Assembly: GCF_002101595.1 (NCBI RefSeq)
Contig: NZ_LQOM01000028.1
Span: forward strand, 124,001-188,000
Source: Mycobacterium celatum
Lineage (GTDB): Bacteria > Actinomycetota > Actinomycetes > Mycobacteriales > Mycobacteriaceae
Direction of reading: 5' to 3'
Length of the DNA: 64,000 bases
Shown piece by piece: positions 8,434-15,210 of the stretch. Each line of letters starts with the position of its first letter. Within the stretch, counting starts at the first letter, position 1. A model generated the notes under the pieces. It made no database searches. It was not told where the DNA came from and saw only the letters and a program-made list of their open reading frames with translations. The position numbers and the translations under genes are program-made.

Positions 8434-9867
8434 TCCGAAAAGACGGCCGACGACATCATCAAGCTCATCAAGGACGAGAAGGTTCAGTACGTCGACGTCC
8501 GGTTCTGTGATCTGCCCGGCGTGATGCAGCACTTCACGATCCCGGCGTCGGCATTCGACCAGAGCGTGTTCGAGGACGGGCTGGCCTTCGACGGCTCCTC
8601 GATCCGCGGCTTCCAGTCGATCCACGAATCGGACATGATCCTGCTGCCGGACCCGGAGACGGTGCAGATCGACCCGTTCCGCGAAGCCAAGACGCTGAAC
8701 CTGAACTTCTTCGTGCACGACCCGTTCACCCGTGAGGCGTATTCGCGCGACCCCCGCAACGTCGCCCGCAAGGCCGAAAGCTACCTGGTCAGCACCGGCA
8801 TCGCCGACACCGCTTTCTTCGGCGCCGAGGCCGAGTTCTACATCTTCGACTCGGTTTCCTTCAACTCTCAGACCAACAGCGCGTTCTACGAAGTCGACGC
8901 CATCTCCGGGTGGTGGAACACCGGTGTGAAAACCGAGTTCGACGGCAGCGCCAACCGCGGCTACAAGGTGCGCCCGAAGGGCGGTTATTTCCCGGTCGCG
9001 CCCAACGACCAGTACGTCGACCTGCGCGACAAGATGCTGACCAACCTGATCAACGCCGGGTTCACCCTGGAAAAGGGCCACCACGAGGTCGGCAGCGGCG
9101 GTCAGGCCGAGATCAACTACAAGTTCAACACGCTGCTGCACGCCGCCGACGACCTGATGCTGTTCAAGTACATCGTCAAGAACACGGCCTGGCAGAACGG
9201 CAAGACCGTCACGTTCATGCCTAAGCCGCTGTTCGGTGACAACGGCTCCGGCATGCACACCCACCAGTCGCTGTGGAAGGACGGCGGGCCGCTGTTCTAC
9301 GACGAGGTCGGCTACGCCGGCTTGTCTGACACCGCCCGCCACTACATCGGCGGCATCCTGCACCACGCGCCGTCGCTGCTGGCGTTCACCAACCCGACGG
9401 TGAACTCCTACAAGCGGCTGGTTCCGGGCTACGAGGCGCCGATCAACCTGGTGTACAGCCAGCGCAACCGGTCGGCGTGTGTGCGTATCCCGATCACCGG
9501 CAACAACCCGAAGGCCAAGCGGCTGGAGTTCCGCTGCCCCGATTCGTCGGGTAACCCGTACCTGGCGTTCTCGGCGATGATGATGGCCGGTATCGACGGG
9601 ATCAAGAAGAAGATCGAGCCGCAGGCGCCGGTGGACAAGGACCTCTACGAGCTGCCGCCGGAAGAGGCCGCCAACATCCCGCAGGCCCCCACCTCGCTGG
9701 CGGCGGTGATCGACCGTCTCGAAGAGGACCACGAATACCTCACCGAGGGCGGCGTTTTCACGTCCGACCTGATCGAGACGTGGATCGCCTACAAGCGCGA
9801 GAACGAGATCGACCCGATCAATGTCCGCCCGCACCCCTACGAGTTCGCGCTGTACTACGACGTTTAA
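8431..9867 (+). CDS. glnA1: GlnA1: glutamine synthetase type I
   Basis: 478 residues from GTG 8431, the same length as M. tuberculosis GlnA1. It makes glutamine from glutamate, ammonia and ATP as a dodecamer. Beta-grasp residues, the DGSSIRGF latch, the EAEFY metal-binding motif, the [15 protein letters not shown]-binding region and the adenylylation site Tyr406 in KDLYELP are present. That tyrosine is the target of GlnE encoded downstream, so activity is expected to be switched off by AMP attachment when nitrogen is plentiful. An alternative in-frame start with its own ribosome-binding site lies at 8386. The 3' flank has no clear terminator. Confidence 0.97.
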   Translation: MSEKTADDIIKLIKDEKVQYVDVRFCDLPGVMQHFTIPASAFDQSVFEDGLAFDGSSIRGFQSIHESDMILLPDPETVQIDPFREAKTLNLNFFVHDPFTREAYSRDPRNVARKAESYLVSTGIADTAFFGAEAEFYIFDSVSFNSQTNSAFYEVDAISGWWNTGVKTEFDGSANRGYKVRPKGGYFPVAPNDQYVDLRDKMLTNLINAGFTLEKGHHEVGSGGQAEINYKFNTLLHAADDLMLFKYIVKNTAWQNGKTVTFMPKPLFGDNGSGMHTHQSLWKDGGPLFYDEVGYAGLSDTARHYIGGILHHAPSLLAFTNPTVNSYKRLVPGYEAPINLVYSQRNRSACVRIPITGNNPKAKRLEFRCPDSSGNPYLAFSAMMMAGIDGIKKKIEPQAPVDKDLYELPPEEAANIPQAPTSLAAVIDRLEEDHEYLTEGGVFTSDLIETWIAYKRENEIDPINVRPHPYEFALYYDV

Positions 9868-9902
9868 GGACGTTTGAGCACGTGTAGCCGTATCGTCGTC
9901 GC

Positions 9903-10376
9903 ATGACGACGCGCAACCTCGAGGCCAGGCTCAGCCCGTACTCGCCTGTGGCGGTGGCGGTTTTCCGGGTGGTGTTCGGGCTGCTGTTTTTATGCCACGG
10001 CCTGCAGAAGCTGATCGGCTGGCCGGTCGGGCCCACCGTCCCCACCGGCGAGTGGCCGTTCTATTACGCGGGCTGGATAGAAGCGGTGACCGCGGGGCTG
10101 ATCCTGGTGGGCCTGTTCACCCGGGCCGCCGCCTTCGTGGCGTGCGGGGAGATGGCGTACGCCTACTTCAGTCAGCACTTCCCGCATGGCTTTTGGCCGA
10201 TCGTCAACCAGGGTGAGCTTGCGGTACTGTACTGCTTCGGTTTTCTGCTGTTGGTTTTCATCGGCGGGGGCGCTTACGCGATCGACACCCGCCGCCGCAC
10301 CGGTGCGGGCTGGCGATCGACGAGCGCGCCCTGGACGCGGTTACGACGACATCGTCGGCTCGGCCGCCGGGCATGA
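9903..10376 (+). CDS. DoxX-family membrane protein
   Basis: 157 residues from ATG 9903. Four hydrophobic segments (about 14-34, 52-72, 75-95 and 107-128) and the FRVVFGLLFLCHGLQKL opening are typical of DoxX/SURF4-like small membrane proteins. The C-terminal 30 residues are basic and cytoplasmic. Its stop overlaps the start of the AraC-type gene (ATGA). DoxX proteins are linked to redox and thiol stress in mycobacteria (family knowledge); here the partner is unknown. The M. tuberculosis layout, as remembered, has no gene here. Confidence 0.85.
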   Translation: MTTRNLEARLSPYSPVAVAVFRVVFGLLFLCHGLQKLIGWPVGPTVPTGEWPFYYAGWIEAVTAGLILVGLFTRAAAFVACGEMAYAYFSQHFPHGFWPIVNQGELAVLYCFGFLLLVFIGGGAYAIDTRRRTGAGWRSTSAPWTRLRRHRRLGRRA

Positions 10377-10813
10377 CCAACACCGCCGTGCCCGCTGCCC
10401 GACATCTCCTGCGGGCCAAGGACCTCGCGGACTGCCGTTACTTCGAGCCGCTTTCGGTCGCCGACCTCGCGCACGCGGCGGGACTGTCGAAGGCGCACTT
10501 CAGCAGAGAGTTCGCCCGGACATTCGGCGAGACGCCGCACCGATACCTGCTGACACGGCGACTGGAACGGGCAGCGGCGCTGCTGCGCACGACGGATTGG
10601 CCGGTTGCCCGGATCTGCTTTGCGGTCGGTTGGGACAGTGTCGGCTCCTTCACGACGAGCTTCCGGCGAATCTTCGGTCAGACCCCAACCGACTACCGGG
10701 CCGGATGGCCGCCCGCCGCCCGGCTGGTCCGGATACCGCTGTGCATCGCGAAAGCCTATGCGCGCCCGCAGAACCGCACTTTTCGAGAAGACGATCGCTC
10801 ACCGCTTGCCTAG
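10373..10813 (+). CDS. Small AraC/XylS-type transcription regulator (DNA-binding domain only)
   Basis: 146 residues from ATG 10373, overlapping the DoxX stop. It contains the two helix-turn-helix units of the AraC family: LSVADLAHAAGLSKAHFSRE (first) and PVARICFAVGWDSVGSFTTS (second), ending in the FRRIFGQTPTDYR signature. There is no N-terminal effector domain, so it may sense nothing directly or act with a partner. The VOC-fold gene starts 31 bp downstream, a common pairing in mycobacteria, which suggests that it controls that gene. Confidence 0.85.
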   Translation: MTNTAVPAARHLLRAKDLADCRYFEPLSVADLAHAAGLSKAHFSREFARTFGETPHRYLLTRRLERAAALLRTTDWPVARICFAVGWDSVGSFTTSFRRIFGQTPTDYRAGWPPAARLVRIPLCIAKAYARPQNRTFREDDRSPLA

Positions 10814-10844
10814 GCTTCCTCACACCAGCCAGGGAGGAGAACCC

Positions 10845-11282
10845 GTGATCAAGATCGCCAACACCCAGTTCTGGGTGCACGACCAAGACGAGGCCGCCGA
10901 GTTCTACACCAAAACACTGGGCTGGGAGGTCCGCTCCGACGTCACCATGGAGGCGTGGCAGTTCCGCTGGCTGGTGGTCGCACCGCCGGGCCAGTCCGAT
11001 GTCGGCCTGGTGCTGATGCCGGTGCCGGGACCGCCGATGCTCGACGCACAGGCCAGCGCCGCACTGGCCGAGCTGGTCGCGAAGGGCGCCGGCGGAACCC
11101 TCTTCCTCGAGACCGACGACTGCCAGCGCAGCTATGACGAGTTGTCCGCTCGCGGCGTGGTGTTCAACGACCCGCCTACCCCGCAGCCGTACGGCATCGA
11201 TACGTCGTTTCGTGACCCGTCGGGCAACAACATCCGCTTGACGCAGGTTCTCGAATTCGACCCGGCCCGAATGTCGGTGTGA
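10845..11282 (+). CDS. VOC-family (glyoxalase/bleomycin-resistance-like) protein
   Basis: 145 residues from GTG 10845 with GGGAGGAG about 8 nt upstream. Two repeats of the beta-alpha-beta-beta-beta VOC module are seen: the first begins IKIANTQFWVHDQDEAAEFY, the second GTLFLETDDCQRSYDEL and ends FRDPSGNNIRLTQ. Members bind a metal and act on or sequester small electrophiles. The substrate is not apparent. It follows the AraC-type gene and is convergent with the MddA-like gene. Confidence 0.86.
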   Translation: MIKIANTQFWVHDQDEAAEFYTKTLGWEVRSDVTMEAWQFRWLVVAPPGQSDVGLVLMPVPGPPMLDAQASAALAELVAKGAGGTLFLETDDCQRSYDELSARGVVFNDPPTPQPYGIDTSFRDPSGNNIRLTQVLEFDPARMSV

Positions 11283-11296
11283 CAGCGCTCAGGTCG

Positions 11297-12061
11297 TCAG
11301 GCCCGTGGACGCGGCCACGGCAGCAGCATCGGCACCCGTCGGCGGTAGTCCCGGTATTGCGAGCCCAGCATGGCGATCAGGTCGTGCTCTTCCAGCTGAA
11401 TCGCGATCAGGATGTAGGCGGTGGTGGCGATCGCAAACATCAGGTGACCGGCCGTCATCGTGGGAGCCGCCCAAAAGGCGACAATGAAACCGACCATCAA
11501 CGGGTGGCGCACCACCCGGTAGAGCAGCGGCGTGCGAAAACTGATGTCGCTCTGCGGTTTTCCACGCCACACGGCAAGCACCTGCCGCAGCCCGAACAAA
11601 TCGAGATGGCTGATCATGAACGACGAGACGAAGACGGTCGCCCACCCGAGCCAGAACAACGCCCACAACACCAGTGAGCCTGCCGGCATTCTGACATCCC
11701 ACACCACGGTGGGCATCGATCGCCACTGCCAGTACAGCAGGAACAGCGCCAAACTCGACAGCAGCACATAGGTGCTGCGCTCCAGCGGCTGGGGCACCAC
11801 ACGGGTCCACCACCGCTTGAACGCCGGTCGCGCCATCACGCTGTGCTGGACGGCGAAGACGCCGAGCAGCAGCACATTCACCACGATCGCTTCCCCGATC
11901 GGGGCGGCGATGGCGTGATCGACGCTGCGTGGGACCCACAGGTCGCCGACGAAGCCGATCGCATACAGGAAGGACACCACGAACGCCAGATAGCCGACCG
12001 CGCCGTAGCCGATTGCGAACACGCGGTTGACCTTCCTTGGGGTAGTAGCTGGTTGGGTCAT
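11297..12061 (-). CDS. MddA-like methanethiol S-methyltransferase (NnrU/isoprenylcysteine methyltransferase fold)
   Basis: 254 residues from ATG 12061, with GGGGAGGTG 9 nt upstream; the longer in-frame reading to 12355 lies inside the epoxide hydrolase gene. Six hydrophobic segments are present. The conserved motifs HSVMARPAFKRWW (about 73-85), LYRVVRHPLMVGF near the C-terminus, and QLEEHDL followed by YRDYRRRVPMLLP fit MddA proteins, which methylate methanethiol to dimethyl sulfide with SAM. The activity is inferred from family resemblance. A 16-bp palindrome lies 73-88 bp upstream. Confidence 0.75.
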   Translation of the reverse strand: MTQPATTPRKVNRVFAIGYGAVGYLAFVVSFLYAIGFVGDLWVPRSVDHAIAAPIGEAIVVNVLLLGVFAVQHSVMARPAFKRWWTRVVPQPLERSTYVLLSSLALFLLYWQWRSMPTVVWDVRMPAGSLVLWALFWLGWATVFVSSFMISHLDLFGLRQVLAVWRGKPQSDISFRTPLLYRVVRHPLMVGFIVAFWAAPTMTAGHLMFAIATTAYILIAIQLEEHDLIAMLGSQYRDYRRRVPMLLPWPRPRA

Positions 12062-12133
12062 GGACAGTGCACCTCCCCGCCGGTCCCGACGGTCTCGATG
12101 TCCCACTATCCCGCTCTTCGGCGCAGCTGAATA

Positions 12134-12149
12134 GGGTAGCCGGCTACCC
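12134..12149. promoter_or_regulatory. Perfect 16-bp palindrome upstream of the MddA-like gene
   Basis: GGGTAGCCGGCTACCC is a perfect palindrome in the 109-bp gap between the epoxide hydrolase stop and the MddA-like start. Its position suits an operator. It could also be a short terminator stem for the upstream gene, but no T-run follows in the direction of transcription. Confidence 0.45.
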
Positions 12150-12170
12150 GAATCCGGGTCGCCAGCCAAC

Positions 12171-13295
12171 TCAGCGGACAGTGGCAAAGAACGCGCGGAC
12201 GTCGTCGACGAACAATTCCGGCTGCTCGAACGCGGCGAAGTGACCCCCGCGCGGCATTGTCGTCCAGTGCGTGATGTTGTAGGCGGCCTCACACCAGCGC
12301 CGCGGCGTGGGCAGGATTTCCTTGGGAAATGCCGCGACTCCGGTGGGCAGCTCAACCCGGCCAGCGCCGCCGAAGTTGTTGTAGCTCTCCCAGTACAGCC
12401 GCGCCGACGAGGCGCCGCTGGCGGTCGCCCAGTACAGCATCACGTTGTCGAGCAGTTCGTCGCGGCTGAGCACGTTCTCCGGATGCCCGTCGCAGTCCGT
12501 CCAGGCCCAGAACTTCTCGACGATCCACGCCAGTTGTGCCACTGGCGAATCCACCAATCCATAGCCCAATGTTTGGGGCCGGGTGGACTGCTGCTTGGAA
12601 TAGCCGGTCCCCCAACGGCGGTGCTGCGCAATGGCCGACAGCGCCCGCTGCTCGTCCTCGCCGAGTTCGGAGCCGCTGTCTGCCGGCGGCCGGGCGATGG
12701 GCATGTTCAGGTGAATGGCGATGCACCGACCGCCGTTGCGGCCGAGTTGTGTGGTGACGGCGGCACCCCAGTCGCCGCCCTGCGCGCCGTAGCGGTCATA
12801 GCCGAGGCGGCCCATGAGCGTCTCCCAGGTCTGCGCGATCTTGTCGACGCCCCACCCGGTGCGCGTGGGCTTGCCGGAGAACCCGTACCCGGGAAGCGAC
12901 GGGCACACGACGTGGAACGCGTCCCCGGGGCGGTCTGGATTGACCAGCGGCTCGATCACCTTGTGGAACTCCACGATCGAGCCGGGCCAGCCGTGGGTGA
13001 TCAACAGCGGCAGGGCGTCGTCGTGGGGGGACCGTTGGTGGATGAAATGGATGTCGAGCCCGTCGATTTCGGTGACGAACTGGTCAAAGCGGTTCAGCGC
13101 CGCTTCGCGTGCCCGCCAGTCGTAGCCGTCGGCCCAGTAGGCGGCCAGCTCGCGGGTGTACGCCAACGGCATGCCCTGGCTCCAGTCGTCGACGCACTCC
13201 GCGTCGGGCCACCGGGTGCGCGCCAAGCGGGTCCGCAGGTCGTCGAGGACTTCGCTGCCGACGTCGATGCGAAACGGTGTGACGTGCGGGGTCAC
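12171..13295 (-). CDS. Epoxide hydrolase, EHN-domain type
   Basis: 374 residues from GTG 13295. Residues 1-95 form the epoxide-hydrolase N-terminal domain (RLARTRWPDAE, then DYDWR-type region), followed by an alpha/beta hydrolase core with HGWPG (101-105) and nucleophile Asp175 in GGDWGA. The expected C-terminal histidine is in RGGHFAAFEQPE. It would open an epoxide to a diol; the substrate is unknown. The GTG start overlaps the stop of the small upstream ORF (GTGA), suggesting coupled translation. Confidence 0.9.
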   Translation of the reverse strand: MTPHVTPFRIDVGSEVLDDLRTRLARTRWPDAECVDDWSQGMPLAYTRELAAYWADGYDWRAREAALNRFDQFVTEIDGLDIHFIHQRSPHDDALPLLITHGWPGSIVEFHKVIEPLVNPDRPGDAFHVVCPSLPGYGFSGKPTRTGWGVDKIAQTWETLMGRLGYDRYGAQGGDWGAAVTTQLGRNGGRCIAIHLNMPIARPPADSGSELGEDEQRALSAIAQHRRWGTGYSKQQSTRPQTLGYGLVDSPVAQLAWIVEKFWAWTDCDGHPENVLSRDELLDNVMLYWATASGASSARLYWESYNNFGGAGRVELPTGVAAFPKEILPTPRRWCEAAYNITHWTTMPRGGHFAAFEQPELFVDDVRAFFATVR

Positions 13296-13525
13296 AGAAT
13301 TCGCCGAGGTGACCTACCCATGTGGTAGCCGGCCGGGAAGGACATCTCGATCACTCGAAGCTGGTCGTTCGCCTTGGATTCGAGTTCAAGGACGACGCAG
13401 CCCTCGCCGATGGCTTTGGATTCGAGAACCGTGTAATGCTGACCGCCACCTTGGACGTCGGTGATCGGGTCACCTGAGCGCAATGCCTCGACCGGCACGA
13501 GTTCGGGGGTTCCGTGTGACTCCAC
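13292..13525 (-). CDS. Small hypothetical protein coupled to the epoxide hydrolase
   Basis: 77 residues from GTG 13525 (VESHGTPELVPVEALRSGDP). Its stop overlaps the next start by GTGA, the main argument that it is real. The sequence has alternating hydrophobic and polar strands and looks like a small beta-rich soluble domain; no family was recognised and no signal peptide or membrane segment is seen. The frame stays open upstream to 13804 but there overlaps repeat array B and the LLM gene, so a short start is preferred. Confidence 0.5.
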   Translation of the reverse strand: MESHGTPELVPVEALRSGDPITDVQGGGQHYTVLESKAIGEGCVVLELESKANDQLRVIEMSFPAGYHMGRSPRRIL

Positions 13526-13580
13526 GATCGCAACGTTAAGGCAATCCGACGAGCAAGGGAACGGTTTTGACCGGCGTGAC

Positions 13581-13680
13581 GGCGTCCACTGTGCATTGAG
13601 GGCGCCGAGTGTGCACTGAGGGCGGGATTCCGGCGATTTCTTCACCCAGGATGCACAGTCGGCGTCCAGAATGCACACTC
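13581..13680. repeat. 20-bp-periodic inverted-repeat array B
   Basis: Five 20-bp units: GGCGTCCACTGTGCATTGAG (13581), GGCGCCGAGTGTGCACTGAG (13601), a central unit ending CGATTTC (13621), then two complementary-type units ending ATGCACAGTC (13660) and ATGCACACTC (13680). Left and right units pair through ACTGTGCA/TGCACAGT and GAGTGTGCA/TGCACACTC. The order and period match array A (5271-5390) read on the other strand. It lies between two minus-strand genes. No coding potential is seen. Confidence 0.8.
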
Positions 13681-13713
13681 GACGTGGAGTGGCGCCGGCT
13701 CCACGGCCTGCCC

Positions 13714-14574
13714 TCAGCCGTCGAGCGCCAGGTCCTTGCGGAAGCGTCGCATGCCGTCGACTTTCTCGGCCAGCGTGGCGTCCGGGCCGGTGTAGAACAT
13801 CCACGGCATGGTGAGGATCCCGGTGATGCCGGCGTCGGCCGCCCGCTGATAGTCGGCCACCGTGAAGGCATCGGTGAGCGGCGTAAGGATGGTGAAATCA
13901 TCCATGCCCAAACCGCTTTCGGCCCGCAACGCACGCAGCCGGCCTACCACCTCGATCGCGCGCTCCGTGCGGATCAGGTCGCCGATCCAGCCGTCGTGGC
14001 GGGCGGCTCGGCGCAACGCGATCTCGCTGAGCCCGCCGACGTAGATCGGCACCCGCGGCGGCGTCGGCTCCATCTCCAGCCGCGGCGTCTGATAGAACTG
14101 GCCGTCGAACTCGGTCCAGCCCGGCCGCCACAAGGCAGCGAGAAGCTCGAGCATCTCGTCGGTGCGTTTGCCGCGGTCCTCGAATCGTTGCTCCATCAAT
14201 ACGAATTCGTCTGCGCACCAGCCGACCCCCACGCCGAGCTCCACCCGTCCGTCGGCCAGGCAGGCCGCGGTGCCGATGGCCTTCGCCGCCGAATACGGGT
14301 TGCGCATCGCAGGGATGTAGACGGTGGTGACGAACCGCAGCCGGTTGGTGACTTGCGCGAGCGCACCGACCAGCACCCACGGGTCGGGCCAGTCGGTGAA
14401 CGGCTGCCAGCGCCGCTGCCCGTCCTTGGTGTACGGGTACGGCGTGCTCAGCGTCTCCAGGTTGACGACGTGATCGGGAATCCCGATCCCGTCGTAGCCC
14501 AACTCGTCGGCTGCCTTGGCGATTTCGATGATCTCGCGGGTCTTCAGGTAGGCGCTGCTGATGTAGAACTTCAT
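13714..14574 (-). CDS. LLM-class F420-dependent oxidoreductase
   Basis: 286 residues from ATG 14574. A luciferase-like TIM barrel: MKFYISSAYL strand 1, IAKAADELGYDGIGIPDHVV, then FVTTVYIPAMRNPYSAAKAIGTAACLADGRVELGVGVGW (the conserved cofactor region) and PRVPIYVGG. In mycobacteria such proteins usually use F420; that is inferred. The ATG overlaps the stop of the thioesterase upstream (ATGA), so the two are coupled. The substrate is unknown. A shorter-than-average C-terminus ends in FRKDLALDG. Confidence 0.88.
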   Translation of the reverse strand: MKFYISSAYLKTREIIEIAKAADELGYDGIGIPDHVVNLETLSTPYPYTKDGQRRWQPFTDWPDPWVLVGALAQVTNRLRFVTTVYIPAMRNPYSAAKAIGTAACLADGRVELGVGVGWCADEFVLMEQRFEDRGKRTDEMLELLAALWRPGWTEFDGQFYQTPRLEMEPTPPRVPIYVGGLSEIALRRAARHDGWIGDLIRTERAIEVVGRLRALRAESGLGMDDFTILTPLTDAFTVADYQRAADAGITGILTMPWMFYTGPDATLAEKVDGMRRFRKDLALDG

Positions 14575-15197
14575 CCGGCGTCCCGCGCCCACGCCGGCTG
14601 AACGAAGATCCCCTCCGCCTCGACGGTGATTCCTTCTGAATCGGAAAGATGGCCGCGGACAAAGGTTTTGACGCTTTCAGCGCGCTCGATCACGGCTTCG
14701 GCGCGCAGCTCGCCCAGCGGAGTGCCGCGCAGGTACCTGACGGTGATGGTTCCGGTGAACCGCGGCTTGGTCAGGCCCTCGCTGGCCGCCTCCCCCAGCA
14801 CGTGGTCGAGCACCAGCGCGCAGACGCCGCCGTGCACCAGCCCCGGCGGCCCTTCGTAGGCCGCGCCGAGGCTGAATTCGCTCCAGCAACATCGGCCCTC
14901 ATGGTGGATGGTAAGCGGCGGCGAGATCGGGTTGCGCAGACCGACCACGGCGTTGCCCCACGCCAGCGGGCGCCCGTCGACGGCATAGCGCACGCCGTGC
15001 GGCCCGTCGGGTGGGCGGCTGCGCAACTGCTGAGTCACCGCCCGGATTGCGGTGTGCGCGTGACGAATGGTGTCTTCGTCGACCCCGGTCCGGATGGTGG
15101 CGTCGATGAGCTCACGCACGGCGTCGGTCAGCGGGCCGTACAGCGCCGTCAGCCGGTCATGCTCGTCGGCGCCCATGACCTCGTACTCGATGTTCAC
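14571..15197 (-). CDS. PaaI-type hotdog thioesterase
   Basis: 208 residues from GTG 15197. A mostly helical N-terminal part (about 1-60) precedes a hotdog domain with GLVHGGVCALVLDHVLGEAA (about 118-137), the helix and active-site region of the PaaI/4HBT superfamily, then ITVRYLRGTPLGELRAEAVI strands. It would hydrolyse an acyl-CoA; the substrate is unknown. It starts 14 bp after the glnE stop on the same strand and is coupled to the LLM gene by an ATGA overlap. Confidence 0.86.
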   Translation of the reverse strand: MNIEYEVMGADEHDRLTALYGPLTDAVRELIDATIRTGVDEDTIRHAHTAIRAVTQQLRSRPPDGPHGVRYAVDGRPLAWGNAVVGLRNPISPPLTIHHEGRCCWSEFSLGAAYEGPPGLVHGGVCALVLDHVLGEAASEGLTKPRFTGTITVRYLRGTPLGELRAEAVIERAESVKTFVRGHLSDSEGITVEAEGIFVQPAWARDAG

Positions 15198-15210
15198 CCG
15201 CGCCTGCTCC

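Noticed and set aside
13526..13804. N-terminal extension of the small ORF before the epoxide hydrolase
   Set aside because: It runs through repeat array B and then antisense-like sequence inside the LLM gene; composition changes abruptly.
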